In this document: positions 16,968 through 26,131 of the stretch, piece by piece
Layout of the letters: each line of letters begins with the position of its first letter
Position numbering within the stretch: the first letter of the stretch is position 1
The notes under the pieces: generated by a model
Database searches by the model: none
Told to the model about the DNA's origin: nothing
The model's input: the letters and a program-made list of their open reading frames with translations, nothing else
Made by a program: the position numbers and the translations under genes
Origin: Metabacillus dongyingensis
GTDB taxonomy: Bacteria; Bacillota; Bacilli; Bacillales; Bacillaceae
Assembly (NCBI RefSeq): GCF_019933155.2
Contig: NZ_CP082944.1
Span: 932,001 to 996,000 of the forward strand
Reading direction: 5' to 3'
DNA: 64,000 nt

Positions 16968-18461
16968 TTGCGTTTTAATATAAATGGCATAAGCGATGAA
17001 CGATTTCATCGTCCGCTGCAGTTAATTTCAAATTTGTTTTATGAAGAAACAGAGCTGAAGTTTGAAGAATCAGAAGCGGACATCAGCATTGTTTTTCAAA
17101 TAGAAGAAAAGAATGGCAGCATCAGCGTCCGCGGAACATTGTCGGATGCGAAAGGATATGAACAAGCCGCAGGGCACGAAAAAGTCATTTCAGATGATCT
17201 GAGTGAAAAAGAAGTATTCAAAGCGGTCAAACATACACTCGTTTACGTGCATCTGAACCTGCTTCAGGATTACACGGGCATTATTCAGCAGTGGGGTATT
17301 TTAACGGGCATCCGACCGACAAAGCTTCTTCATAAAAAATTGCGTGAAGGCATGTCAAAAGAAAAGGCTCATCAAATGCTGAAGGAAGAATATTTAATTT
17401 CAGACGAAAAAATTCAGCTGATGCAGCGGATCGTAGACAGGCAGCTGAGCGTTGTGCCTGATTTATATGACCTTTCAAAAGAAGTGAGCATATATATTGG
17501 AATCCCGTTCTGTCCTACTAAATGTGCTTATTGCACCTTCCCGGCATATGCAATCGGCGGAAGACAGGGATCAGTCGATTCATTTCTCGGCGGACTGCAC
17601 TATGAAATCCGCGAGATGGGAAAATGGCTGAAAGAGAAAAACATAAAAATCACGACAGTATATTATGGCGGAGGAACTCCAACCAGCATTACGGCAGAAG
17701 AAATGGATATGCTGTATGAGGAAATGAACGCAGCTTTTCCCGGTGTGGATCAAATTCGTGAGCTGACAGTAGAAGCGGGCCGTCCAGATACAATTACTGA
17801 GGACAAACTGAATGTGTTAAAGAAATGGAATATCGACCGAATCAGCATCAATCCTCAATCATATATTGATGAAACATTAAAAGCCATCGGCCGGCATCAT
17901 TCTGTTCAGGAGACCATTGATAAATTCCATTTAGCACGCCAAATGGGCATGAACAATATTAATATGGACTTGATTATAGGACTGCCAGGTGAAGGAATTA
18001 AAGAATTTGATTATACTCTATCCGAAACAGAAAAATTGATGCCTGAATCCTTAACGGTCCATACCCTGTCCTTTAAACGCGCATCAGAAATGACAAGAAA
18101 TAAACAAAAGTACAAAGTAGCAGGCCGTAAAGAAATCGAAGAAATGATGGAACATGCTGTCAAATGGACAGATGAGCACGGCTATACACCATACTACTTG
18201 TACCGTCAAAAAAATATCCTTGGAAATCTTGAAAATGTCGGCTATGCTCTTGAAGGCCAGGACAGCATTTATAACATCATGATCATGGAGGAGCAGCAAT
18301 CCATCATTGGAATCGGATGCGGCGCTGCAAGCAAATTCATTCACCCTGAAACAGGTAAAATTACGCAATTTGCAAACCCGAAGGACCCAAAATCCTATAA
18401 CGACAGCTTTGAGCATTATACAGAAGCGAAAATTAAGATTCTGGAAGAAATGTTTGGGTGA
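16968..18461 (+). CDS. hemZ: Oxygen-independent coproporphyrinogen dehydrogenase-like HemZ
   Basis: A radical-SAM enzyme with CxxxCxxC seen as CPTKCAYC, preceded by IPF, followed by YYGGGTPTS and the HemN-type C-terminal region (YYLYRQKNILGNLENVGYA). It acts in heme biosynthesis in the cytosol. The frame is open from 16818, but the TTG at 16968 behind AAGGTGAGAG gives LRFNINGISDERFHRPLQ, which lines up with the N-terminus of B. subtilis HemZ (about 500 residues); the product is 497 residues. Confidence 0.88.
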   Translation: MRFNINGISDERFHRPLQLISNLFYEETELKFEESEADISIVFQIEEKNGSISVRGTLSDAKGYEQAAGHEKVISDDLSEKEVFKAVKHTLVYVHLNLLQDYTGIIQQWGILTGIRPTKLLHKKLREGMSKEKAHQMLKEEYLISDEKIQLMQRIVDRQLSVVPDLYDLSKEVSIYIGIPFCPTKCAYCTFPAYAIGGRQGSVDSFLGGLHYEIREMGKWLKEKNIKITTVYYGGGTPTSITAEEMDMLYEEMNAAFPGVDQIRELTVEAGRPDTITEDKLNVLKKWNIDRISINPQSYIDETLKAIGRHHSVQETIDKFHLARQMGMNNINMDLIIGLPGEGIKEFDYTLSETEKLMPESLTVHTLSFKRASEMTRNKQKYKVAGRKEIEEMMEHAVKWTDEHGYTPYYLYRQKNILGNLENVGYALEGQDSIYNIMIMEEQQSIIGIGCGAASKFIHPETGKITQFANPKDPKSYNDSFEHYTEAKIKILEEMFG

Positions 18462-18470
18462 TCAGAATAT

Positions 18471-18502
18471 AAGAGGCTTTCCCGTGGGGGAGCTTCTTTT
18501 TT
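18471..18502 (+). terminator. Terminator of hemZ
   Basis: AAGAGGCT and AGCTTCTT with one mismatch and a G-rich loop, followed by T. The next 470 bases (18503-18976) are A/T-rich; a 101-codon frame there has no ribosome-binding site and is not called. Confidence 0.65.
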
Positions 18503-18976
18503 ATGGATTTTTAATGAAGCTGAAAAATCAGATGCAATTTAGAGCCTTTATTTCACTTATGAAAGGGATTGGGGCAATTTAGTATTTATTACTTAACATG
18601 ATAGAAAGTATAGTATATTAGTTCACTTTCAAAATGAATAGAATGATCCATCGTTTTAATGAAAGATTTAGTATATGGTAGAAATAGGCAGGGACAGAAA
18701 AAATCGGAAGAATATTTCTTTAGGAAAGGAAAAAGCGGCGGCCTTCAATATAGTGACTATCATAATAAGAGCTTTTTTTCTTTCAAACTTGAGCATTTTT
18801 GGAATGCATTCTTTTGATTATGGCGGATTTCTCCCTTATAAGAATTTGAACATTTTTCATCATATGTACGGCACCCTAGTATTTACCGCCTGCAAGACAA
18901 GACGCCGTGCAGAAAGCTATCATTTGTCGTTCCTATATCGTATAGTGCCCAAAACATTAGATATGGAGGTAGGAAA

Positions 18977-20374
18977 ATGAAGAAAAGATCGTATTGGCTA
19001 TCCGTGGCCCTGATTCTGACGGTAGTGTTTAGTTTTTTAGTTCCTCCGGAGTCGATTGAGGCCAGACAGAATCAAGTGTCAGACGTTGAAGGTGCGAGTA
19101 AAAAAGTATCCTCGGAAAGTAAACCGCAGATGTATATTATCCCGACTAGTGACCCGAAAAAAGCTGATGAAGTAATGAAACAGCTTGAGCGGGGTAAATC
19201 TCCGAAAGAACTGGGTCTGATTTCTGATCAACAGCATGCCCCAAGAAAACAAACCTTGCAGCAGATGGCATCTGAAGCTGCAAAAAGTAAAAAATTCTAT
19301 CCGGTTAGTGTGGACAATTTTAGAACGGCTGCTGAAGGGGACGATTGGACTCCGCCTGTTTTTGAGTATGATGATATACAATTTGATGCATGTGTTGAGA
19401 ACGATCAATCCTCTGAAGGCTGGATCAAAAACCACTATTCATATTGCTGGTCTAATTATATCGTGTATTCCGATCCAGCTGGATGCGGTCCAAGCCCATT
19501 CCCGTTCTTTTGCGATTGGGTATCATTTAGATTGACCGTTATTGGCAATAGTATGAATGGGGCGCGAACCGTCTTCTACAATTATACAGTAGACGACATT
19601 GATATGGACTTTGACAGTAAAGGCTGGATCGGTTCTAAAGTATCAGTCAGTATTCAGTGTGACGGCATCTCTGAGAACCGTGATTGTTTAGGGGATGATT
19701 CACCAACCACTCGCACATTGGCTCAATGGAAATCAAATGATGATGGATCAACCTTATTTGATTCAGATCCGCCGCCAATTACTGCAGGGAATAAGGATCA
19801 AATAAGTTATATGGACCTGTGGCCGAGAGTGACAGTCGACCCGCCTGGTAATAAATACCCGCCGATTACCAATGATGGACCTAAAGAGAAGATTCGTATG
19901 GACTCAGCTGATTATCTGTTTGTGTTCAATCCTAATTTCTATCCAAAAGAAGGGGCGGTTTTTGCTAACGTCCAACCGGTTTTCTTTTATGATATGGATA
20001 AACCCTACTTTAGTGTTATGAAGGAGGCTTTTCAACATCATAAGGACGCACTTACATCCCCAGGAAGCTTAATCCCGGGGGTAGAAGGAAGGCCGCCTCT
20101 CACTCGATTGTATTCCAAATATGATCCTGCGCAATATGCAGCTAATAGAAAAGCCAAAGATGCAGCCTGTTCCAAACTAAGTAAGCCTGAAGGGTATGAA
20201 TGTGACGAATTTCCGTTTGCCAGCACTTATGAAGGGGCTGGGGCAGGAGATGGAAGATTTTCGGTGCGATATATTCCAAGAGCAGCTAACAATACTCATG
20301 GACGCTGGCTTGGCGCATGGTACGCTTATGATCGAATTTTACACAAAGATCCGTTCTATATCGGATTTAAATAG
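18977..20374 (+). CDS. Secreted protein with C-terminal NucA/NucB-type nuclease domain
   Basis: 465 residues. An N-terminal signal peptide (KKRS, then a hydrophobic run to about residue 28) means export. Residues 30-110 are hydrophilic and may be a propeptide. The middle contains several Cys and aromatic residues (SYCWSNYIVYSD, FFCDWVSF, SIQCDG, ENRDCLGDD) of no known family. The last ~70 residues (CDEFPFASTYEG, RYIPRAANNTHG, LGAWYAYDRIL, DPFYIGF) match the NucA/NucB DNase pattern. GGAGGTAGGAAA precedes the ATG. It could be a scavenging DNase or an antibacterial effector; no immunity gene is evident. Confidence 0.75.
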   Translation: MKKRSYWLSVALILTVVFSFLVPPESIEARQNQVSDVEGASKKVSSESKPQMYIIPTSDPKKADEVMKQLERGKSPKELGLISDQQHAPRKQTLQQMASEAAKSKKFYPVSVDNFRTAAEGDDWTPPVFEYDDIQFDACVENDQSSEGWIKNHYSYCWSNYIVYSDPAGCGPSPFPFFCDWVSFRLTVIGNSMNGARTVFYNYTVDDIDMDFDSKGWIGSKVSVSIQCDGISENRDCLGDDSPTTRTLAQWKSNDDGSTLFDSDPPPITAGNKDQISYMDLWPRVTVDPPGNKYPPITNDGPKEKIRMDSADYLFVFNPNFYPKEGAVFANVQPVFFYDMDKPYFSVMKEAFQHHKDALTSPGSLIPGVEGRPPLTRLYSKYDPAQYAANRKAKDAACSKLSKPEGYECDEFPFASTYEGAGAGDGRFSVRYIPRAANNTHGRWLGAWYAYDRILHKDPFYIGFK

Positions 20375-20477
20375 TATAATTGAAACGGTTTACGCTGGGA
20401 GAGACATGATAGAAAAAGTGAGCAAAGTGTAGCCAGTTCCGTTCAGATGTGTAAAACAGTAAATCGCATAGAATGTA

Positions 20478-20512
20478 ACACACCATTTAACATAAAATGG
20501 TGTGTTTTTTTA
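20478..20512 (+). terminator. Terminator of the nuclease gene
   Basis: ACACCATTT and AAATGGTGT followed by seven T. The remaining gap to 20869 shows no gene I can support. Confidence 0.8.
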
Positions 20513-20869
20513 GTTCAATTATAATGCAAGGCTTAATATAGATGACTTTGATTCATATGCCTGATCGATTCTTGCATATCAAGCATCATTAGCCTGGGGA
20601 AAATGTTTCACAATGATTGAGGACAAAACCTGCTTATCCAATTATTTTGGCATCCGGGTACGATTAACATTGGCATTAGCCGAGAACATATCATAAGAAA
20701 GGGCATATAAATATTATGTAATTCTTTATTTATGCATAGTAGATAGGAAAACCGTGATTGGCACATAGGTACCCATGTGAAAGTATAGCCGCTATTTCTT
20801 CTAATTTCTTCCAGCATACTTTCTGGCATGGCGATACAAATGAGGCGAATCAAAGGAGGACTTTACAGT

Positions 20870-21925
20870 ATGGCTGGAAATACGTTCGGCGAGGTATTCA
20901 AAATCACGACCTTCGGAGAATCGCATGGAGCGGCGGTCGGTGTCATCGTGGACGGTGTGACGCCTGAGGTCGATCTGAGCGAAGAATATATTCAGATTCA
21001 GATGAATCGCAGAAAGCCAGGCCAATCCGCCGTGACTTCACCGCGCAAAGAATACGATATCGTCCATATTTTATCAGGTGTATTTGAGGGGAAAACGACC
21101 GGTACGCCGCTTTTTGTGATCCTGCACAATCATGACATGGACCCGGCAGCTTACAGCAGTATTCAACATGCTTTCCGCCCGGGCCATGCGGACTTTACGT
21201 ATCTCAAGAAGTATGGAATTCGTGATCACCGAGGAAGTGGGAGGGCATCCGGAAGGGAAACAGCAGGCCGAGTAGTAGGAGGGGCAGTTGCTCGTAAACT
21301 ACTGGAACGAAGGGGTGTGCAGGTGCTCGCTTATACGAAAGAAATCGGGGGAATTGCATGCCGGTTGTTCGAAGAGCAAGCCATCGAGAAAAATGCCGTC
21401 CGTGCCTGCGACCCGACAGCAGCAGCTGAAATGACGAAGAAGGTCGAGCAGCTGGCGGCGGTTGGCGACAGCTGCGGAGGCATCGTAGAATGCCGGATCC
21501 GCGGTGTCATCCCCGGCCTTGGTGAACCGGTATTCGATAAGCTGGATGCAGAGTTAGCCAAGGCAATGTTATCTATCGGTGCAGTGAAAGGCATAGAATT
21601 TGGTTCTGGCTTCTCAGCAGCTTCGATGCTTGGAAGTGAGCATAACGACGAGATGAGCTCCGCTGGTTTTTTGTCTAATCATTCGGGCGGGATTATCGGC
21701 GGAATAAGTACAGGACAAGAAATCATTTTCCGAGTTGTCGTAAAGCCGACGTCATCGATTTCTGTTCCGCAGAAAACGATCAACATTAGAGGGGAAGAAC
21801 AGGTGATTCGGACAGAAGGCAGGCATGATCCATGTATTTGTCCGAGAATCGTGCCGGTCATCGAGGCGATGGCATGCCTGGTATTGGAAGATCATTATAA
21901 ACGACAAACCGCTATGCTGGGCTGA
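20870..21925 (+). CDS. aroC: Chorismate synthase, island copy
   Basis: 351 residues with family signatures GESHGAAVGVIVDG near the N-terminus, DHRGSGRASGRETAGRV (residues ~115-131) and the C-terminal TEGRHDPCICPRIVPV. It converts EPSP to chorismate, using reduced FMN. AAAGGAGGA lies eight bases before ATG 20870. It starts a two-gene operon with an adenylating ligase 26 bases on. Standing outside the housekeeping aro genes, among DAHP synthase and chorismate lyase, it looks like a pathway-dedicated copy. Base composition is richer in G+C than the flanking yha genes. Confidence 0.92.
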   Translation: MAGNTFGEVFKITTFGESHGAAVGVIVDGVTPEVDLSEEYIQIQMNRRKPGQSAVTSPRKEYDIVHILSGVFEGKTTGTPLFVILHNHDMDPAAYSSIQHAFRPGHADFTYLKKYGIRDHRGSGRASGRETAGRVVGGAVARKLLERRGVQVLAYTKEIGGIACRLFEEQAIEKNAVRACDPTAAAEMTKKVEQLAAVGDSCGGIVECRIRGVIPGLGEPVFDKLDAELAKAMLSIGAVKGIEFGSGFSAASMLGSEHNDEMSSAGFLSNHSGGIIGGISTGQEIIFRVVVKPTSSISVPQKTINIRGEEQVIRTEGRHDPCICPRIVPVIEAMACLVLEDHYKRQTAMLG

Positions 21926-21951
21926 AGATTATTTGGAAGGGGGAGTTATGC

Positions 21952-23715
21952 ATGTCTGACGACAAGCTGGAGAGAGAGAAGAAATTAATGGATTTACTGG
22001 TACGTTTAACGGATTCGCCATTTTACAGACGAAAATTAGCGGATTATAATCTGATGAACATAGGACTAAAGCAAATCTCTACATTGCCGATTACAGTAAA
22101 AGGCGAACTTCGAAAGGCAGGAGCATTTGACAATCTTGCTGTTGACCGTAAAGAAGCGGTGCATTATTGCGAATCGTTCGGCACTGCTGGAGAACCGACA
22201 TCTGCTTGGTTTACGAAGGAGGATTTGGAAACCGGCATAAGACAAATAAAAGGGTGCGGGGTACGGTTTGCCAAAGAAGACATTGTACTGCTTCGATTTC
22301 CACATGGATTGACGGCTGCAGCATTGCTAATGCAGCAAACCTGTCTTAAAGTGGGGGCGACCATCATCCCCGGGCACAGTTCGGCTACACCTTATCCTAA
22401 GGTGCTTGATCTCATGAATCGATTAAACGTCACGATCATTGCCGGATCTCCTCGAGAGATAGAATTATTGGCCGAGACGACGCGCTTGCTTGGATTAAAC
22501 AGCAGCGAGCATTTCCCCTCTCTTCGGGCGATCATTGTTACCGGAGAGGTAGTGGGTGAACGTCGGAAGGAGCATTTAAAACAGAGGTGGGGTGTTCCAA
22601 TAATTGATATATATGGTACTGCCGAGACTGCTAATATTGCAGCTATGTGCGTGCATGGCTCGATGCATGTCTTAGAGCAGGACGTTGTGGTTGAAGCGCT
22701 GAAGGAAGATGGTTCCGGGCTTGCCAAATCGGGGGAGAGGGGGCTCGCTGCGATAACGACATTGTCCCATCAAGCTTCACCGCTGCTGCGGTATCTCAAC
22801 GAAGATGTGATCTCCGTCGAGCATGGTTTATGTGCATGCGGCCAAACCGAAAGCAAGCTCGTCCATTATGGTCGACTGAAGGATAGAACTAGATTTGGGG
22901 AGATTGTGCTGGATGACAAGGATATTCAGGACGCCATATACTCGTTGACTCCCGTACCAGATGCTTGGAAAGCTATACAGCAAGAGAACGGATTTCATAT
23001 GATTCTCGATTCGGAGCGATATGCCGATTGGTCGTTGGAGGGAATTCAGGTTCAATTATCCGAAATGCTGAAGGTGACGGTAACCGCGGAGATCGGCTTC
23101 GGTATGCTGCTTAACCGGGATGAGCTCGTACGAAATGTTGCTTCAAAGAGACAGGTCTATATATGTAAGCGGGACAACGAAGATCCCGACACAAGCAGCT
23201 CCATTCTACTGCGAGACTTGCTTCGTCGCGGTTACAGCGAGTTTATGAGCAGCAAGTACGAGAAAGCACAGCAATTGTTCGAAGAGGCGGTAGCACTGAT
23301 TCCCGGCAGTGCAGAAGCACATGCATGGCTGGCTGCGGTTTACGGTCGGCAGATCGATGCCGCTTGGAGTTTGACGGAGAAAATTAAACTTTTTCCGAAG
23401 CTGGAAAACGAGATCACAACCGCTCTTGAAATCGACCCTGCATTGCCGCTCGCCAGGAGAATGAACGGATCCAAATTGTTGAATACGCCGGATATGCTGG
23501 GGGGAGATCCCGCCGCCGCCGCCAATGAATTCCGTTATTGTATCGACCAGGGGATGAATGACGTTGAAATATGGGTATCCCTGGCTGAATGCTATATGAA
23601 AACGGATGATCCTGTTAAAGCGAAAGAAGCACTAAAAGCAGCATTGGCTATAGAGCCAATGAATGAAAAGGCGGCACAATTATTGGAGCAAGCAAAAAAA
23701 CGCAAGAATTTATGA
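21952..23715 (+). CDS. Phenylacetate-CoA-ligase-like adenylating enzyme fused to TPR domain
   Basis: 587 residues. Residues 1-~400 are a PaaK-type ANL ligase with YGTAETANIAAMC (acyl-adenylate region) and the C-terminal LVHYGRLKDRTRFGEIVLDDKDIQD. The ATP loop reads SFGTAGEPTSAWF, with Ala in place of the usual Thr. Residues ~410-587 are TPR repeats (YSEFMSSKYEKAQQLFEEAV, VSLAECYMKTDDPVKAKEAL). The ligase half is closely related to the one at 29188, which lacks TPRs. Such enzymes activate aromatic acids as AMP esters; 4-hydroxybenzoate is the substrate suggested by the neighbours. GGGGGAG precedes the ATG. Confidence 0.85.
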   Translation: MSDDKLEREKKLMDLLVRLTDSPFYRRKLADYNLMNIGLKQISTLPITVKGELRKAGAFDNLAVDRKEAVHYCESFGTAGEPTSAWFTKEDLETGIRQIKGCGVRFAKEDIVLLRFPHGLTAAALLMQQTCLKVGATIIPGHSSATPYPKVLDLMNRLNVTIIAGSPREIELLAETTRLLGLNSSEHFPSLRAIIVTGEVVGERRKEHLKQRWGVPIIDIYGTAETANIAAMCVHGSMHVLEQDVVVEALKEDGSGLAKSGERGLAAITTLSHQASPLLRYLNEDVISVEHGLCACGQTESKLVHYGRLKDRTRFGEIVLDDKDIQDAIYSLTPVPDAWKAIQQENGFHMILDSERYADWSLEGIQVQLSEMLKVTVTAEIGFGMLLNRDELVRNVASKRQVYICKRDNEDPDTSSSILLRDLLRRGYSEFMSSKYEKAQQLFEEAVALIPGSAEAHAWLAAVYGRQIDAAWSLTEKIKLFPKLENEITTALEIDPALPLARRMNGSKLLNTPDMLGGDPAAAANEFRYCIDQGMNDVEIWVSLAECYMKTDDPVKAKEALKAALAIEPMNEKAAQLLEQAKKRKNL

Positions 23716-23759
23716 AAAATAACGAGAGTAAAAGGTAAGAAAGTATAAAGTTCCTGAGA

Positions 23760-23791
23760 ATATCACAGCCATAGTAACTGTGATATTTTTT
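23760..23791 (+). terminator. Terminator of the chorismate synthase-ligase operon
   Basis: TATCACA and TGTGATA around an 11-base loop, followed by T. Confidence 0.75.
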
Positions 23792-23837
23792 GATATAATA
23801 ATATCAGAATTTATAAATGGGTTCCTCATATAAGCCT

Positions 23838-24538
23838 GCTCGAAGAAGGGGGAAGGCTTCTATGTGCATGCACCGAAACAGAAAAAGATTGTCAAAGAGC
23901 TGTTGCAATATATTGCAGGTTATATTCGCCGATCTGTGATAGCGTTAGGACGGATCGAGGAATATGGCGGGGAGTATGTAACTTTTAAGTACGTCGATAA
24001 AAACAAATGGGAAAGAGAAGCGAGAAACACTCTCCGCAGAAGCATTTATCGGACGATTAGTGCCTCATATACCGAATGAACATTTTAAAACATTTCGTTA
24101 TATGGGGTATATTCACGTCACCTTAAACGTCAAAGCAAAAAAAAATCAGCTTGTTTCAACAAACCAGCCGTCGTCAAATCGTGAAAGTGAAACGGATAGG
24201 GAGTAAAAGAAATTTGAGAGAGCGGATACAATACCAGACAGGGGAAGATCCGATGATTTGTCCTAGTGTTCGTGTTATGATGAATACAAAGGAGAAGTCT
24301 TTCCTTTTGATGGCGAGTTAGTGAAAAAGGCAGTATGTGAAACTATCATTGCTTGGATTGTTAAGAGGAAGGGGAAATTCCTTATGATGTCGTACTAGAT
24401 TTTGACATCATAGATGAAGGAAATCCGACCATCCCATCACAATTCAGCTGTGAAAAATGCAGAACAGAAATGTATCCAGAATACTACAAAGGCATTCATG
24501 GCCAGGAATACAAACTATCGGATGTCCTCTCATCATGA
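23838..24538 (+). pseudogene. Decayed IS91-type transposase and accessory ORF
   Basis: Frame fragments read GFYVHAPKQKKIVKELLQYI, RIEEYGGEYVTFKYVDK, LVPHIPNEHFKTFRYMG and YDEYKGEVFPFDGEL, successive conserved pieces of the IS91-type (rolling-circle) transposase C-terminal half, broken by frameshifts. A second broken frame, NPTIPSQFSCEKCRTEMYPE to 24538, resembles the small zinc-containing ORF often found after such transposases. No intact end or target site was found. It marks past mobility within the island. Confidence 0.65.
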
Positions 24539-24554
24539 CAAAGGACCGGGCTGG

Positions 24555-24794
24555 TTATGCCCGGTTTTTCTTCATACTCTTTAACCCATTCGTCATCATC
24601 TCTTGTCCAGCTGCTTTGGCACCATTCCTCAAGGTAGTAAGGATTGGGGGAGACTGATTTAAACCACTGCCGCTCGCCGCATCATCCATTTCATTGATGA
24701 CTCGGGTAGCACCGGCGATCAAAGCAGTTGCAATGATAGGCTTGGATTGTTCGCCTATTTTCTTAACGATCTTCATTACAGCATCTTTTGACAT
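24555..24794 (-). CDS. Small basic protein, paralogue of 32111-32389
   Basis: 79 residues, unknown family. AAAGGAGGTGA, a nearly perfect ribosome-binding site, precedes ATG 24794 (a GTG at 24803 lies within that site). The C-terminal half, LRNGAKAAGQEMMTNGLKSM followed by KKNRA, aligns with VKKGVHYAGEQMAGSGVDIF and the KSRKK tail of the protein at 32111. Both genes sit directly downstream of TPR genes. It is the last gene of a four-gene minus-strand operon. Confidence 0.7.
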   Translation of the reverse strand: MSKDAVMKIVKKIGEQSKPIIATALIAGATRVINEMDDAASGSGLNQSPPILTTLRNGAKAAGQEMMTNGLKSMKKNRA

Positions 24795-24851
24795 GCGTGT
24801 CACCTCCTTTCAAAACAAACTTTCCCTCCCTATGGCCTGTTGCAGCATGGA

Positions 24852-25574
24852 CTAGCGCCGTCCTTTCTTTTTGAGCTGATTGTGAGGGGTTTCTTCTTTC
24901 TTTAGCTGCTCCGCCCAGCTTATGAGCTCGCTCCCGGCGGCACGAACGGCCTTTCTTATCAAAATTGATTTGATGCTCTCGGCGTTCGGAATTTGCTCAA
25001 CAGCTGGTTTCCCTTCCAAAGGCTTAAGCTTTAGGTTGAGGAGATGCAGAAAATCAGGATCCTGGGTTTCGTTCTTTAGCCTGTTCCAGCACATAGCCGC
25101 AGCCTGATTTTGACCGATCCGGCAGTATACCTCGCCAAGTTCGTAGATAAGCTGCAAGTATTTTTCGGTCTCAAGGAAGCTTTCTTTACCCTGATCGATG
25201 AGAAAGGTATAATCTTCAATCGCAGTTTGGGCCCGGTGGAAATGCTTTTCAGGCAACATATACGCGGCCTTGCCTCGCAGCAGTCGGATCATGATATCAT
25301 GAGGGGCAGCACTTACCGCTCCATCAAGAAGCTTCAGTCCTGCTTTCGACCACCTCAATTTTTCCAGCGGTTTTGTCTTATCCCGAGCGATTAGAATCAT
25401 GGTGCTGCCATGATATGCATCCGCAAGCGGGTGGCCCGGATAGTCGGATCGCACCCGTTCCAACAACTGATGCATATCTTGAACGGCCTTTTCATTGCCT
25501 TCCACGGCTTCCTTGTGTAGCGGAATAACCTGCTCAAGTAAATTCCCGATATCCTTCTCGCTTACATTCACCAA
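24852..25574 (-). CDS. TPR-like helical protein, 240 aa
   Basis: Helical repeat protein with TPR-like features: AYHGSTMILIARDKTKPLEK, then LRGKAAYMLPEKHFHRAQTA, IEDYTFLIDQGKESF and IYELGEVYCRIGQNQAAAM. It aligns along its length with the next TPR protein (25606) and with the broken copy at 32417. The extra C-terminal ~60 residues are basic. The start is TTG 25574 or the GTG that follows; GGGAGGAA lies upstream. It probably binds partner proteins, perhaps the small basic protein encoded next. Confidence 0.75.
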   Translation of the reverse strand: MVNVSEKDIGNLLEQVIPLHKEAVEGNEKAVQDMHQLLERVRSDYPGHPLADAYHGSTMILIARDKTKPLEKLRWSKAGLKLLDGAVSAAPHDIMIRLLRGKAAYMLPEKHFHRAQTAIEDYTFLIDQGKESFLETEKYLQLIYELGEVYCRIGQNQAAAMCWNRLKNETQDPDFLHLLNLKLKPLEGKPAVEQIPNAESIKSILIRKAVRAAGSELISWAEQLKKEETPHNQLKKKGRR

Positions 25575-25605
25575 TGTCTATTCCTCCCCAGTATTTTTTT
25601 TTCTG

Positions 25606-26130
25606 TTACTTTTTCTTTGATTTCAACTTGGTTAATCGTTGCGATACTTCATTCGCCTCGCCAAATTTCCCTATATTTTGGTAAGCAGTACTTAGATCCT
25701 CCATAATTCCCCTCACTTGCTTATTAGTAAGGTAACTGGAATCTTCTTTATAACGATCAAGCAGGAAGTTGAAGTCCTCGATCGCCGTCTGTGAGCAATG
25801 GAAGAAGGACTCTGGCAGCCGCAGACATACATTCGCACGCAGCAACCGAATTTCTTTCTGGTTCGGGTCCATGGAGATTGCTTGATTCAATGAATCTAGC
25901 CCTTCTTGAGCTTTATCCGCTTTTTCCAGAGGCTGAACAGCATCTCGTCCTAATAGCGCAAGAGTGCTGCCGTAATAGGCTTCAATAAGAGCATTGTCGG
26001 GCTCGGAATTGCGAAGCTTTAAGAAAATCTCATAGGCGATTTTCACAGCCTTTTTATCTCCGTCTACGCCTTTAAGAAGAATCTTTTTTCCTTCCTCGAA
26101 TTCCTTCATATTGGTGTCGTTTTTTTTCAT
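25606..26130 (-). CDS. TPR-like helical protein, 174 aa
   Basis: Paralogue of the 24852 product: EAYYGSTLALLGRDAVQPLE, LRANVCLRLPESFFHCSQTA, IEDFNFLLDRYKE and LSTAYQNIGKFGEANEVSQR, with a Lys-rich tail. The frame continues upstream, but the start is ATG 26130, one base after the stop of the DUF4915-like gene (TGAAATG), with GGGAGGGG inside that gene's end. This is a clear translational-coupling arrangement. Probably a scaffold or adaptor. Confidence 0.78.
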   Translation of the reverse strand: MKKNDTNMKEFEEGKKILLKGVDGDKKAVKIAYEIFLKLRNSEPDNALIEAYYGSTLALLGRDAVQPLEKADKAQEGLDSLNQAISMDPNQKEIRLLRANVCLRLPESFFHCSQTAIEDFNFLLDRYKEDSSYLTNKQVRGIMEDLSTAYQNIGKFGEANEVSQRLTKLKSKKK

Positions 26131-26131
26131 T

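Noticed and set aside
18675..18980. 101-codon ORF before the nuclease gene
   Set aside because: No ribosome-binding site, odd composition, and it merely runs into the real start at 18977.
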